From the NCBI RefSeq assembly GCF_004362665.1, contig NZ_SNXR01000014.1:1-64000 (forward strand): a DNA stretch of 64,000 bases, given 5' to 3'. Within the stretch, counting starts at the first letter, position 1. Every line of letters starts with the position of its first letter. Origin of the DNA: Flavobacterium dankookense. GTDB taxonomy: Bacteria > Bacteroidota > Bacteroidia > Flavobacteriales > Flavobacteriaceae. A program made the translations under genes and the position numbers. Below, in pieces: positions 34,031 through 43,785 of the stretch. Below the pieces are notes generated by a model. The model was not told the origin of the DNA. It saw only the letters and a list, made by a program, of their open reading frames with translations, and did no database searches.

Positions 34031-34858
34031 CTATTGCTTTTTGCTTTTGTATTCTCCCAAAACCTTGAAATGATTGGTCATTATTTCTAAAATCTTGACG
34101 GCTTTTTCATAATGTTTGTATTTCTCAAAAACCACATCAACAAAAAAAGAATATTGAAAAGGAGTTTCAATTATAGGCATCGATTGGATTTTGGTTAGAT
34201 TTAATTTGCAATTCGTCATTACGTTTAATACTGTTGCCAAACTTCCTGGCGTGTCTTCTAATTCAAATTTTATAGATGCTTTGTTGATTTCTTCTTTATT
34301 TATCTGATTGGTTTCTTTACTTATGATAAAAAAACGTGTCATGTTGTTATTTACCGTTTGGATTTCTGGAGCGATTATGTTTAAATCATATAATTCTGCC
34401 GCGACTTTACTTCCAATGGCTGCAATTCCTTTAATTTGATTTTGATGAATACGTCGCGCAGTTTCGGCAGTATCCTTATCTTCAACTAATTTAATATTTG
34501 GATGTTTTTTCAAGAAATCCATACATTGCAATAACGCCATTGGATGGGAATGAACTTCCTGAATTTCATCTAGTTTCTGCCCATTTAGAACCATCAAATT
34601 TTGAATGATATCCAAATAATATTCACCGATAATGTGGAAATTATTTTTATCAATTAAGGCGTAATTTGGAATAATCGAACCAGCGATAGAATTTTCAATT
34701 GCCATTACAGCCAGTTGCGCTTGATTTTTCAGCAAACTATCAGCAAGTGCTTCAAATGATAAACACTCATCAACCTGAACATTTTCTTGAAAATATTCTA
34801 GAGCAACTTGATGATGGAATGATCCTCTTATTCCTTGTATGGCTATTTTTTCTTTCAT
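34031..34858 (-). CDS. pheA: Prephenate dehydratase
   Basis: 275 aa from the ATG at 34858, which follows the attenuator's T-run by only a few bases. A longer frame to 34930 would be translated through the terminator and is rejected. The catalytic TRF motif is in NNMTRFFIIS, the ACT domain carries ELEDTPGSLATVLNVM, and IQGIRGSFHHQVALEYF starts the enzyme. It makes phenylpyruvate from prephenate; the ACT domain suggests feedback by Phe. First gene of pheA-aminotransferase-tyrA-DAHP synthase/CM, controlled by the leader at 34865-35009. Confidence 0.93.
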   Translation of the reverse strand: MKEKIAIQGIRGSFHHQVALEYFQENVQVDECLSFEALADSLLKNQAQLAVMAIENSIAGSIIPNYALIDKNNFHIIGEYYLDIIQNLMVLNGQKLDEIQEVHSHPMALLQCMDFLKKHPNIKLVEDKDTAETARRIHQNQIKGIAAIGSKVAAELYDLNIIAPEIQTVNNNMTRFFIISKETNQINKEEINKASIKFELEDTPGSLATVLNVMTNCKLNLTKIQSMPIIETPFQYSFFVDVVFEKYKHYEKAVKILEIMTNHFKVLGEYKSKKQ

Positions 34859-34864
34859 TTTAGT

Positions 34865-34894
34865 CAAAAAAAAATCCCGATTTTCATCGGGATT
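34865..34894 (-). terminator. Attenuator terminator before pheA
   Basis: On the minus strand AATCCCGA (34894-34887) pairs perfectly with TCGGGATT (34880-34873) and is followed by an uninterrupted T-run, all within 8-36 bp of the pheA ATG. A terminator here can only act as an attenuator. Its 5' arm AATCCC is complementary to GGGATT (34947-34942) in the leader-peptide codons; with one bulged base, the pairing extends to about 11 bp (AAGTAC-AATCCC). Confidence 0.85.
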
Positions 34895-34916
34895 GTACTT
34901 TATATTTGTTTCAAAT

Positions 34917-35009
34917 TTACTTTTTAACATATAGTAATACTAATCCCTTTTTCTGTCCAAAGAAGAAATAAAAGAAATAGTTATAATATGTTGTGAAATT
35001 TGTATTCAT
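34917..35009 (-). CDS. Aromatic leader peptide (PheL-like) controlling the pheA operon
   Basis: 30 codons from ATG at 35009 to TAA at 34917. Codons 8-17 read YYNYFFYFFF, nine aromatic residues in ten; overall 6 Phe and 5 Tyr. Codons 21-23 (AAG GGA TTA) contain GGGATT, the antiterminator partner of the terminator at 34865-34894. Ribosome stalling on Phe or Tyr codons would leave this segment free to pair and prevent termination; completing translation would cover it. The operon downstream makes both Phe and Tyr, which fits codons for both. I infer function from this layout; translation is not proven. Confidence 0.85.
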   Translation of the reverse strand: MNTNFTTYYNYFFYFFFGQKKGLVLLYVKK

Positions 35010-35026
35010 TTTGTTTTTATGTTTTG

Positions 35027-35059
35027 CTAATGTAGGAAAAAAAGTTGTACGATAATCAA
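35027..35059 (-). promoter_or_regulatory. Probable promoter of the pheA operon
   Basis: Minus-strand TACATTAG (35027-35034) differs from TAnnTTTG at one base and has TTG (35057-35059) 22 nt upstream. A transcript from here would begin a few bases before the leader-peptide ATG. Confidence 0.5.
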
Positions 35060-35137
35060 AAAAATAAAAAAAGTTACGTAAACGTTTTCGTAGTTATCAT
35101 AAAATCGGGAATTTTTCGTTATACTTTTATTAATTAC

Positions 35138-35145
35138 TACATTTG
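35138..35145 (+). promoter_or_regulatory. TAnnTTTG box upstream of gldA
   Basis: TACATTTG matches the -7 consensus exactly and lies 17 bp before the gldA ATG. The expected TTG is not clear (TTTTCG at about the right distance). Confidence 0.5.
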
Positions 35146-35162
35146 CGTTAAATAGTCTTATT

Positions 35163-36068
35163 ATGTCAATAGAAGTTCAAAATATTTCAAAAAGTTATGG
35201 TGCTCAAAAAGCACTAGACAATGTTTCATTTTCTGTAAAAAAAGGTGAAATTGTTGGTTTCCTTGGTCCGAATGGTGCTGGAAAATCTACGTTGATGAAA
35301 ATTTTGACTACTTATATTAATTCGGATGAAGGAAAAGCTTCCGTAAATGGTAATGATGTAACCGATAATCAGAAAGCGGTGCAACAATCGGTTGGCTATT
35401 TACCAGAACACAATCCGTTGTATTTGGATTTGTATGTTCGTGAGTATTTAGAATTCAATGCTGATGTATATAAAGTAGCTAAATCGAGAATTGAAGAAGT
35501 AATTCAATTAACTGGTTTAACGGCTGAAAGTCATAAAAAAATTGGTCAATTATCTAAAGGTTATCGTCAGCGTGTTGGATTAGCAACGGCTTTATTACAC
35601 AATCCTGATGTTTTGATTTTGGACGAACCAACAACAGGACTTGACCCAAATCAATTGGTTGAAATTAGAAATGTGATTAAAAACGTTGGTAAAAACAAGA
35701 CGGTTTTTCTTTCTACACATATTATGCAAGAGGTTGAAGCTATTTGCGACCGAGTTATCATTATCAATAACGGAAAAATAGTTACGGATAAAAAGTTAGA
35801 CAAATTGGTTTCGGATATTGTGGAACAAGTGATTGAAGTTGAGTTTGATAGAGCGATAGACGAAGCTTTATTTTCAAAATTATCTGATTTAAAAACGTTC
35901 AAGAATACTCATGATAATGTTTGGGAATTGATTTTTGAAACGGAAGAAGACAAACGTCCTTCTGTATTTGATTTTGCTCAAGAAAATGGTTTGCGTGCAC
36001 TGCAATTGTCTTTGAAAAATAAAAACTTGGAGCAGATTTTTAGAGAGAAAACGAGTAAAAAAAGTTAG
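35163..36068 (+). CDS. gldA: Gliding-motility ABC transporter ATP-binding protein
   Basis: 301 aa. Walker A GFLGPNGAGKSTL, signature LSKGYRQRVGLA, Walker B VLILDEPTTGLDP and H-loop STHIMQEVEAICDR. The long C-terminal extension and overall pattern match GldA, which with GldF and GldG forms an ABC transporter needed for gliding in Flavobacterium. The gldF/gldG genes are not in the window, as is common. Other multidrug-type ATPases look similar, so the name rests on the family pattern in this lineage. Confidence 0.82.
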   Translation: MSIEVQNISKSYGAQKALDNVSFSVKKGEIVGFLGPNGAGKSTLMKILTTYINSDEGKASVNGNDVTDNQKAVQQSVGYLPEHNPLYLDLYVREYLEFNADVYKVAKSRIEEVIQLTGLTAESHKKIGQLSKGYRQRVGLATALLHNPDVLILDEPTTGLDPNQLVEIRNVIKNVGKNKTVFLSTHIMQEVEAICDRVIIINNGKIVTDKKLDKLVSDIVEQVIEVEFDRAIDEALFSKLSDLKTFKNTHDNVWELIFETEEDKRPSVFDFAQENGLRALQLSLKNKNLEQIFREKTSKKS

Positions 36069-36092
36069 AAGTACAATTTACGAAGTACGAGA

Positions 36093-36239
36093 TTTAGCCC
36101 TGATAGTAGTGGAAAGCTTTTTGAAACGGGAAGCTATTTTTGTTGCTAGAAAAAAGCGACCAAAGGAAGCTCTTTTTTTAGCGTACAAAAATAGCTTAAC
36201 GTGAAAAAACTTGAAACGGATAGCAGGATTAGCTTCTAA
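36093..36239 (+). repeat. Structured intergenic element, copy B (extended)
   Basis: It starts TTAGCCCTGATAGTAGTGGA and ends ACGGATAGCAGGATTAGC; CCTG and CAGG can pair. The variable middle is long here: AAGCTATTTTTGT pairs with ACAAAAATAGCTT, and a second stem (GCTAGAAAAAAGC with GCTCTTTTTTTAGC) lies inside it. It lies between the convergent ends of gldA and the GIN-domain gene and overlaps the latter's stop codon. See copies at 21718-21796 and 58190-58247. Confidence 0.6.
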
Positions 36240-36985
36240 TTATACAGCACATTTCCTTGATATAACTCTTGAACCTCAACTATTGGTGGAATATTTTTTA
36301 GAATAATATTTCCTGTGCTGTTCATTATTCCTGTGATTTTTTCGATTGGATGAACAATCATATCGTTGGAACCGCGGTGATAGACTTTAATTTCTTTGGC
36401 TAAAAAATCCTCAGCTTCTATGCGTCCGTCACCAAAATAGAAGTTGAATTCGGCTATTTCGGTTTGTCCAGTAAGATAAAATCGAGACACATTATTGTTG
36501 GCAATAGTCAAAGCGGTATTGTCGATGTTTAGGATAAAATCGCCTGTTCCTGCGCCGCTTTCGCCATCGGCATCTTTGTCTAACGAGAGAAAATATAGAT
36601 TTGGAAAAGTCAATACGCCATTGGAACTGATTTTTCTATCGGTTTTTGAATAGACTTCTTCAAGTGTTGGCGTGGTAACTAAAATTTTGGTTTGACCATA
36701 ATCACGAACCCAATTGCAACTCGTATTGTCTTTGAAAATAAGTTGGTCACCATTTTGTTTTACTTCAATATTATCGATAAAATTTTTGCCAGCAACTATT
36801 TGAACTTTGTATTCTGTTCCTTGCGTAATAATCACTTCGATGCCACGATATACTTTTATCCTTTTAAAGTTAGTAACTTGAATTTCTTTGGTTATGATGG
36901 TTCCAGAACTTTCGATACAATCGCTTGGTTTTTCACAGGAGTTGAAAATAAAGAATACAAATAGTACTAAAGATAACTTTTTCAT
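36236..36985 (-). CDS. Lipoprotein with head GIN domain (DUF2807)
   Basis: 249 aa from ATG at 36985; an upstream frame to 37018 would overlap the preceding gene. Lipobox FIFNSC (Cys near residue 17). The rest is a right-handed beta-type adhesin-like domain: FKRIKVYRGIEVIITQGTEYKVQIVAGKNFIDNIEVKQNGDQLIF, the usual DUF2807 (putative auto-transporter adhesin, head GIN) start. Outer-membrane lipoprotein of unknown role. It follows the acyloxyacyl hydrolase gene by 10 bp. Confidence 0.82.
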   Translation of the reverse strand: MKKLSLVLFVFFIFNSCEKPSDCIESSGTIITKEIQVTNFKRIKVYRGIEVIITQGTEYKVQIVAGKNFIDNIEVKQNGDQLIFKDNTSCNWVRDYGQTKILVTTPTLEEVYSKTDRKISSNGVLTFPNLYFLSLDKDADGESGAGTGDFILNIDNTALTIANNNVSRFYLTGQTEIAEFNFYFGDGRIEAEDFLAKEIKVYHRGSNDMIVHPIEKITGIMNSTGNIILKNIPPIVEVQELYQGNVLYN

Positions 36986-36995
36986 GAGTATAGTT

Positions 36996-38084
36996 TTAAA
37001 GTCTGTAACCAATGCCAAATTCTAAAGCTTCTGCTAAAAAAAGGTGTGTTTTGATTGTAAATCCACCAAAAATTTTATTGGTAAAATAATATTTTATACC
37101 AACTCTATCATAAACTGGAATGTCTTTTTTGAAAGGTTGATAGACGTAAAAACCAAGCTGTGCTTCGAGTGAAATTCGGTTAATTAATAACTCGTGACCA
37201 ACAAAAACGCCGACTCTTTTATAGTCTGTGTTGGCGTCAATATTTTGGTCTGGATAAGCAACCGAATAATATTTTATGTATTCTTTAATGGATTCTGTCA
37301 AAAACAATTCGGCTCCAAATTGTAGTGCGGTTTTTCTATTCAATCTTTTGTCAGCATAAAAACCGATATGGTAAAACGGAAATTGTCCGCTATTGACAAT
37401 AGGATTTTCATTGACACCTGTTCTAAAAATAAAGTTATACTTTATTGGTTCTTTATATGATTTTTTGACTTGAGTTGTATCTGCAATTCGGTTAAAATCT
37501 TTCGAAAAATTATAATTTACACCTACATTTAATAGATAAGTGTTTATTCCGCTATTTGGCGATTTTACTCTTCCGTTAGAATAATGTGTGAATAAAATTC
37601 CGGCGTGAAATCCAATATTTTTGAAAAGTGTTTGATTATCATAGGTAAATCCGAAATTAGTATTTCCCATTAATTTACTTCCAAATGCTTTGTTTTTGCT
37701 GTTATCCACTTTGTCATAAGGATTGGTTGTCATTGCAATTCCCTGAGAAAGTTTGAATTGAAGTTGTCTTTTCCAAAAATAAAAATTATAAAAAGCACCT
37801 ACAGCATAATTTTGTCCCAAAGGCTGACTTTTAAAGTCTTGATATAAAAAATAACCTCCATATTCAGGATAATTATACGCCTGATGCCATTCTTTTGAAC
37901 CGTCTGTTTTTTTGCCAAAATTGATCATTATTCCATCCGGATGACCATTTACTAAATGATACATATCTTCAGTATGCGGCAAAGCATTTCCTCTCAACAG
38001 CGATACATCCAGCGTGAATGGACTCTTATTTTGCCCAAAAATAGAAAAAGAAGAAAACAAAAAAAGAAGGTAAAACTTCCTCAT
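36996..38084 (-). CDS. Acyloxyacyl hydrolase / lipid A deacylase (PagL-like) barrel
   Basis: 362 aa with a signal peptide (ends SIFGQ). Alternating beta strands suggest an outer-membrane barrel. The PagL-type catalytic pair occurs in ILFTHYSNGRVKSPNSG (His and Ser of HxSN) and a late Glu in a strand may complete the site. PagL enzymes remove an acyl chain from lipid A. It is longer than proteobacterial PagL, as usual for the Bacteroidota branch. The GIN-domain lipoprotein is downstream. Confidence 0.78.
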   Translation of the reverse strand: MRKFYLLFLFSSFSIFGQNKSPFTLDVSLLRGNALPHTEDMYHLVNGHPDGIMINFGKKTDGSKEWHQAYNYPEYGGYFLYQDFKSQPLGQNYAVGAFYNFYFWKRQLQFKLSQGIAMTTNPYDKVDNSKNKAFGSKLMGNTNFGFTYDNQTLFKNIGFHAGILFTHYSNGRVKSPNSGINTYLLNVGVNYNFSKDFNRIADTTQVKKSYKEPIKYNFIFRTGVNENPIVNSGQFPFYHIGFYADKRLNRKTALQFGAELFLTESIKEYIKYYSVAYPDQNIDANTDYKRVGVFVGHELLINRISLEAQLGFYVYQPFKKDIPVYDRVGIKYYFTNKIFGGFTIKTHLFLAEALEFGIGYRL

Positions 38085-38328
38085 CCTAAAAATTTAAGTC
38101 ACAAATATAACAGATTATATTAAGAATTGATATCTAAAAAACCTGTAAAGCAATAACTTTGAGATTTACTTGTTTTCGATTTTGTAATAGTGTATAATCG
38201 AAATTACTGATAGAAAATGAGTCCATTTAAACGAATTATAAGGATTATTTTTATATAAAAATTAATCCTTACTTAACTTTTTTTTTGATTTAATTAATCG
38301 TTTTAGTAACATTTTTTAAGTTTTTCAA

Positions 38329-39909
38329 TTATTCTTTTATTACTTTCTTAAACACATTTGAACCATCTTCTTTAAGAATTTTAACTATATAAACGCCGTT
38401 AGGATAATTTGAAAAGTTGATTTTTTCAACATTAGCATGAGTTGCTATAGCTTTACCTTGTATGTTTAATATCGTAGTTTTTGTTGCAACAAACCCAAGG
38501 TTAAGAAACTCTTTGGTTGGGTTAGGATAAACAGTAATAGTTTTTTCTTCAAAATCATCAACAGTCAAAACGCTAAAATTTATATACTTGAACAAGGTTG
38601 AACCCACTAAAACTGATAATTTTCCATCGTTTTGAACATGCAAAGCTCTTGCCCAATCAAATGCTACAATATCATTAAGATAAACCCCGTTTGTCATAAA
38701 AGTATTGTCCCTAGTAGCATCAGCATTTAATCGAACAATACTATAATTATAAAGATTACCCGTTCTTACTGTCGCTAAGATTATATATTTGCCATCTGGC
38801 AATTTGTCAATATGTTTGGCACCAATTCCTGGATAACTTGCAGCACCAACAGATTCGTGGTTCGGAACGGTTATTACGCTTATATTTTTTCCGTCGGTGC
38901 TAAACGTGGTATCTAAAATTCCATTTTCGGTTAATTTGGCAAAAGCTACACCCGATGATAATCGCTGTCCGGTAAGCATCATTGAGTTATCAGATTCAAA
39001 AAAAATCTTCATTGCCGAGGTATTTCCTCCAAAATCGACTGTTGCACTTCCGTTTGTACCAAATGATGTATCTAAAACACCATTGCTGTCTATTTTTGTA
39101 ACCAGCAATTGAGAATTTGATGGACTTGTTGACCCAAAAAGTAATAATGAATTATTTGTTGATTGATATACACTCGAAAAAAGATCAACACCAGTTACAG
39201 ACAGTTGAAAAATTCCGTTGTTGGCAAAAGTTGTATCTAATGTTCCATTTTCTAAAAATCTAATTGCCGTGGCTGCACCATCATATAAATTTACACCAAT
39301 GTCCCAATATATATAACCAACAGCTATTACTCTATTTTGACTATCAATAATTACGTCAAACAACCTTTCATCGTTAGTATCGGCACTATTTTCATAATAA
39401 AGGTTGCTAATAAAAAATCCATTGTTGGCAAAAGTGTTATCTTTTGTACCATTGGCATTAAGTCGGCACACAAAAACTTCATAATCACGGCTAAAAACAC
39501 CGATAGTATATTTTCTACCAACTAATATTATTCTGCCATTGGCATCAGTGTTTACTCCATAAACTTCAAATCTGTCTCTGTAAAAATTACTTTGAATTAG
39601 TGCTGTACCGTCTGTACCAAAAGTACTGTCCAAAGTGCCATTTTCTAAATATTTTCTTATGCCAATTGTAGGTGCTAAATTTACAGATTGTGTGCTATAA
39701 TACGGATTTAATGTATAAGGCACCAATATTGAGTTGTCTGCCATAAAAAATGGCGAATTAGAAATTCCTAATCCACCACCAGTGTAGGTATTGTAACTTT
39801 GTAATCCTGTATTATTTATTCCTTCATTCGCATATGTCGTATCTAAACTTAATTGAGGATGGACACAAAAAGGCAATAGCACACATAAACAACATAAAAA
39901 AAATCTCAT
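38329..39909 (-). CDS. Secreted delta-60 repeat protein with type IX sorting domain
   Basis: 526 aa. Signal peptide (MRFFLCCLCVLLPFCVHPQ), then about six delta-60 (NHL/beta-propeller-like) units marked by LDTTFGTDGTAL, KDNTFANNGFF, LDTTFANNGIF, LDTSFGTNGSA, LDTTFSTDGKN and RDNTFMTNGVY. The C-terminal domain (VYPNPTKEFLNL...NYPNGVYIVKILKEDG) is a type A T9SS sorting signal. It should be secreted and anchored at the cell surface. Its ligand is unknown. Confidence 0.88.
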   Translation of the reverse strand: MRFFLCCLCVLLPFCVHPQLSLDTTYANEGINNTGLQSYNTYTGGGLGISNSPFFMADNSILVPYTLNPYYSTQSVNLAPTIGIRKYLENGTLDSTFGTDGTALIQSNFYRDRFEVYGVNTDANGRIILVGRKYTIGVFSRDYEVFVCRLNANGTKDNTFANNGFFISNLYYENSADTNDERLFDVIIDSQNRVIAVGYIYWDIGVNLYDGAATAIRFLENGTLDTTFANNGIFQLSVTGVDLFSSVYQSTNNSLLLFGSTSPSNSQLLVTKIDSNGVLDTSFGTNGSATVDFGGNTSAMKIFFESDNSMMLTGQRLSSGVAFAKLTENGILDTTFSTDGKNISVITVPNHESVGAASYPGIGAKHIDKLPDGKYIILATVRTGNLYNYSIVRLNADATRDNTFMTNGVYLNDIVAFDWARALHVQNDGKLSVLVGSTLFKYINFSVLTVDDFEEKTITVYPNPTKEFLNLGFVATKTTILNIQGKAIATHANVEKINFSNYPNGVYIVKILKEDGSNVFKKVIKE

Positions 39910-40000
39910 AACTTATTGATTTATAATTTAAAACGTATTTTTTGGTACAAATAAAAGGAAAAAAATGAACAAAACTATAATAGTCACACAAATTAGATTA

Positions 40001-40957
40001 TTAAAATACTTCTTTAGCAATCGCTTTGATATTCTCCGCTTTTCCCATAGAATAATAATGTAAAACCGGAATTCCAGCTGCAACTAATTCTTTACTTTGA
40101 GCAATACACCATTCAATTCCTATTTGTTTTACAGCGTCGTTATCTTTTGCTTTTACAACTTCCATAATTAAATCGTCTGGAATTTCAAGTGAAAAACGAT
40201 GAGGAATTAAATTCAGTTGTTTCTTAGTAGCTAGAGGTTTCAAACCTGGAATAATTGGAACTGTAATTCCTGCTGCACGGCATTTGGCAACGTAATCAAA
40301 ATATTTTTTATTGTCAAAAAACATCTGTGTAATAATATAATCGGCACCATTTTTTATTTTTTGTTTCAAGAAATGAATGTCACTGTCTAAACTTGGTGCT
40401 TCCATGTGTTTTTCTGGATAACCTGCAACTCCAATACAAAAATTGGTTTCAGCTGAGTTTTTCAAGTCTTCGTCTAAATAAATTCCTTTATTCAAATTAT
40501 TGATTTGCAAAACTAAATCGGTCGCATATTCATTTCCTTCTTTCTCAGGCTTAAAATAGGTTTCATTTTTCAATGCATCACCACGAAGTGCTACAACATT
40601 ATCAATTCCTAAGAAATCCAAATCAATTAATAAATTCTCGGTATCTTCTTTTGTAAATCCACCACAAAGAATGTGAGGAATAGCATCTACTTCGTATTTA
40701 TTTTGAATTCCGGCGCAAATACCAACCGTTCCTGGACGTTTTTTTACAATTTTCTTTTGCAACAAACCGCTTGGCAATTCCTTAAATTCGTATTCCTCAC
40801 GATGATACGTCACGTCAATAAATGGCGGATTGAATTCCATCAACGGATCAATACTGTCAAAAATTGACTGAATGTTTTGTCCTTTCAATGGCGGAAGAAT
40901 TTCAAAAGAAAATAATGGTTTTCCGTCGGCGTTTTCTATGTGCTGTGTTACTTTCAT
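40001..40957 (-). CDS. metF: 5,10-methylenetetrahydrofolate reductase
   Basis: 318-aa flavoenzyme making 5-methyl-THF, the methyl donor for MetH. FSFEILPPLKGQNI (N-terminal Glu), VTYHREEYE, GICAGIQNKYEVDAIPHILCGGFTKEDTENLLIDL, VALRGDA and ITQMFFDN are MetF signatures. It is the last gene of the SAM-I-controlled metH-metF unit. The 83-bp gap from metH holds short direct repeats (GAACTGA and CTGTTATCTGTT types). Confidence 0.94.
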   Translation of the reverse strand: MKVTQHIENADGKPLFSFEILPPLKGQNIQSIFDSIDPLMEFNPPFIDVTYHREEYEFKELPSGLLQKKIVKKRPGTVGICAGIQNKYEVDAIPHILCGGFTKEDTENLLIDLDFLGIDNVVALRGDALKNETYFKPEKEGNEYATDLVLQINNLNKGIYLDEDLKNSAETNFCIGVAGYPEKHMEAPSLDSDIHFLKQKIKNGADYIITQMFFDNKKYFDYVAKCRAAGITVPIIPGLKPLATKKQLNLIPHRFSLEIPDDLIMEVVKAKDNDAVKQIGIEWCIAQSKELVAAGIPVLHYYSMGKAENIKAIAKEVF

Positions 40958-41040
40958 AATTTTTAGTTGTCTGTTGTCCGTTATCTGTTATCTGTTTCCA
41001 AAAGAACTGAAAACTGAGAACTGAGAACTGACAACTGTTT

Positions 41041-43716
41041 TTAATCTGCTATATTCGGCGAAAGCCATTTGGTTGCCATTTCAGTAGAAATTCCTCTACG
41101 CTTGGCGTAATCTATTACCTGATCTTCTTTAATTTTCCCGAGTCCAAAATACTTGCTTTGTGGATTGGCAAAATAATATCCCGAAACGGAACTTGCTGGC
41201 CACATTGCCATGCTTTCGGTAAGCTTCACTCCTATTTCTTGTTCTACATTTAGTAATTTCCAAATAGTTGGTTTTTCTAAATGGTCTGGACAAGCCGGAT
41301 AACCTGGCGCAGGACGAATTCCAATATATTCCTCAGAGATTAAATCCTGATTAGTTAAATTTTCATCTGAAGCGTAACCCCAAATTTCTTTACGAACTTT
41401 TAAATGCAAATATTCAGCAAAGGCTTCCGCAAATCGATCTCCGAGTGCTTTAATTAAAATCGAATTATAATCGTCTAATTGTTTTTCGAATTCGGCTGCT
41501 TTTTCATCTACACCAAAACCTGTTGTTACACAAAAACATCCTATGTAATCTTGTTTACCGCTATCTTTTGGAGCAATAAAATCGGCTAATGCTATATTTG
41601 GTGCGCCAGCTGTCTTTTGGGATTGTTGTCTTAAAGTTAAAAAAGTTATTGGTTGTCGGTTATCGGTTATCAGTTCGATATCATCATCATTGATGGCATT
41701 TGCTGGAAAAATTCCGAGAATTCCTTTGGCAGTTAACCATTTTTCTGAAACAATTTTTTGCAACATTTCTTGCGCGTCGGCAAATAAGTTGGTGGCTTGT
41801 TCGCCTACAATTTCATCGGTTAATATTGCAGGATATTTTCCGTACAATTCCCATGAGTTAAAAAATGGTGTCCAATCGATAAAATCGACCAATTCAGAAA
41901 GTTCAACTTCAACGGTTTTTGTTCCTATGAAATTTGGTTTTACTGGTGTGGAATTATCCCAATCTAATTTTAATTTGTTCTTTCTAGCTTCTTCAATCGA
42001 ATGGAAATTTTTATCACGACTTCTGTTCAAATAACCATCACGCAACTTGTCGTATTCTTCACGAATGGCTTTTACGTAACCTTCTTTGGTTTCGGATTGC
42101 AATAAATTACTTGCTACCGTTACGGCACGCGAAGCATCGTTTACGTGAACTACAGTTTCTTTATATTCTGGTGCAATTTTCACGGCTGTGTGTGCACGAG
42201 AAGTTGTTGCGCCTCCAATCATAATTGGAATTTTGATGTTTAATTTGTCTAATTCTTTTGCCAAATAAACCATTTCGTCTAATGATGGAGTGATTAATCC
42301 GCTTAGTCCTATAATATCTACGTTATGCTCAATTGCTGCTTGAATAATTTTTTCTGGCGGAACCATAACTCCCAAATCGATGATTTCGAAATTATTACAA
42401 CCCAAAACTACAGCTACAATATTTTTACCAATATCATGAACATCGCCTTTTACGGTTGCCATCAATACTTTCCCTGCCGATGATGATTTTCCTTGTTTTT
42501 GAGCTTCGATAAATGGTAAAAGATACGCCACTGCTTTTTTCATGACACGAGCTGACTTCACCACTTGTGGCAAAAACATTTTTCCGCTTCCGAATAAATC
42601 GCCAACGACATTCATTCCTGCCATTAAGTTTACTTCTATAACTTCTATGGCTTTCGCCGAATTTACTCTCGCTTCTTCGACATCAATTTCGATAAATTCG
42701 TCAATTCCTTTTACTAATGAATGTGTCAATCGTTCTTGAACCGAACCGTTTCGCCATTCGGCAATTGCTTTTTCGTTTACTTTATAATCGCCTTTGAAGG
42801 TTTCTGCTAAATCCAAAAGTCGTTCGGTTGCATCTTCTCTCCTATTTAAAAGTACATCTTCAACGTGTTCTAAAAGTGTTTTGTCAATTTCATCATAAAT
42901 CTCAAGCATTTCAGGATTTACAATTCCCATAGTCATTCCGTTTTGAATGGCATGGTATAAAAACGCCGAATGCATCGCTTCACGAACGGTATCATTTCCT
43001 CGAAACGAAAACGAAACGTTACTTACACCACCAGAAATATTGGCATAAGGAAGATTTTCACGTATCCATTTTGTGGCTCTAAAAAAATCTAAAGCGTTTA
43101 ATTTGTGTTCGTCCATTCCGGTTGCTACTGGAAAGATATTTGGATCAAAAATGATATCTTGAGCTGGAAAACCCACTTCGTTTACAAGAATATCATAACT
43201 TCTTTTGCAAATTTCAATTCGTCTTTCATAGGTATCGGCTTGACCATCTTCATCGAATGCCATCACGATTACTGCAGCGCCATATCGTTTAATTAATTTG
43301 GCATGATGGATAAAAGCATCTTTTCCTTCTTTTAGTGAAATGGAATTGACAACGGCTTTTCCTTGCACAACTTTCAACCCAGCTTCGATGATTTCCCATT
43401 TGGAACTATCAATCATTACTGGAACTCGAGCAATATCGGGTTCGGCAGCAATTAGGTTTAGGAATTTGGTCATGGCATACACACCGTCGAGCATTCCTTC
43501 GTCCATATTGACGTCTATTATTTGTGCGCCGCCTTCGACTTGATTTCTAGCGATTTCAAGTGCTTCTTCGTATTTCTCTTCTTTAATTAATCGAAGAAAT
43601 TTACGCGAACCAGTAACATTGGTACGTTCGCCAACATTCACGAAAATAGATTGTTCGGTGATGAAAAGTGGTTCTAGACCTGAAAGTTGTAAATTTATTT
43701 TGTTTGTTCTTGACAT
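41041..43716 (-). CDS. metH: Methionine synthase, folate/cobalamin/activation part
   Basis: 891 aa from ATG at 43716; a frame start at 43770 would add 18 non-conserved residues. Pterin-binding domain ([35 protein letters not shown]), B12 cap and binding domain ([20 protein letters not shown], with the His that ligates cobalt) and the SAM-binding reactivation domain ([34 protein letters not shown]). The homocysteine-binding domain is encoded separately just upstream. Together they remethylate homocysteine to methionine. Confidence 0.94.
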   Translation of the reverse strand: MSRTNKINLQLSGLEPLFITEQSIFVNVGERTNVTGSRKFLRLIKEEKYEEALEIARNQVEGGAQIIDVNMDEGMLDGVYAMTKFLNLIAAEPDIARVPVMIDSSKWEIIEAGLKVVQGKAVVNSISLKEGKDAFIHHAKLIKRYGAAVIVMAFDEDGQADTYERRIEICKRSYDILVNEVGFPAQDIIFDPNIFPVATGMDEHKLNALDFFRATKWIRENLPYANISGGVSNVSFSFRGNDTVREAMHSAFLYHAIQNGMTMGIVNPEMLEIYDEIDKTLLEHVEDVLLNRREDATERLLDLAETFKGDYKVNEKAIAEWRNGSVQERLTHSLVKGIDEFIEIDVEEARVNSAKAIEVIEVNLMAGMNVVGDLFGSGKMFLPQVVKSARVMKKAVAYLLPFIEAQKQGKSSSAGKVLMATVKGDVHDIGKNIVAVVLGCNNFEIIDLGVMVPPEKIIQAAIEHNVDIIGLSGLITPSLDEMVYLAKELDKLNIKIPIMIGGATTSRAHTAVKIAPEYKETVVHVNDASRAVTVASNLLQSETKEGYVKAIREEYDKLRDGYLNRSRDKNFHSIEEARKNKLKLDWDNSTPVKPNFIGTKTVEVELSELVDFIDWTPFFNSWELYGKYPAILTDEIVGEQATNLFADAQEMLQKIVSEKWLTAKGILGIFPANAINDDDIELITDNRQPITFLTLRQQSQKTAGAPNIALADFIAPKDSGKQDYIGCFCVTTGFGVDEKAAEFEKQLDDYNSILIKALGDRFAEAFAEYLHLKVRKEIWGYASDENLTNQDLISEEYIGIRPAPGYPACPDHLEKPTIWKLLNVEQEIGVKLTESMAMWPASSVSGYYFANPQSKYFGLGKIKEDQVIDYAKRRGISTEMATKWLSPNIAD

Positions 43717-43785
43717 TATTTTATGCTGACTTAATTCAGTATCATTTATTTTTTTAACCGCTAATTTCACAAATTTTCACAAATT

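Noticed and set aside
34859..34930. Longer pheA start at 34930
   Set aside because: The extension would be translated across the terminator hairpin and T-run, and lacks family similarity; it obscures the leader peptide.
40958..41040. Possible small RNA or regulatory site between metH and metF
   Set aside because: Only simple direct repeats of CTGTTATCTGTT and GAACTGA type; no stable fold or terminator seen by eye.
41690..42034. 114-codon plus-strand frame inside metH
   Set aside because: Antisense shadow; the metH domain it covers is intact.
43717..43785. Frameshift splitting metH
   Set aside because: The gap contains non-coding sequence and the second gene has its own start; two-gene MetH is normal in Bacteroidota.
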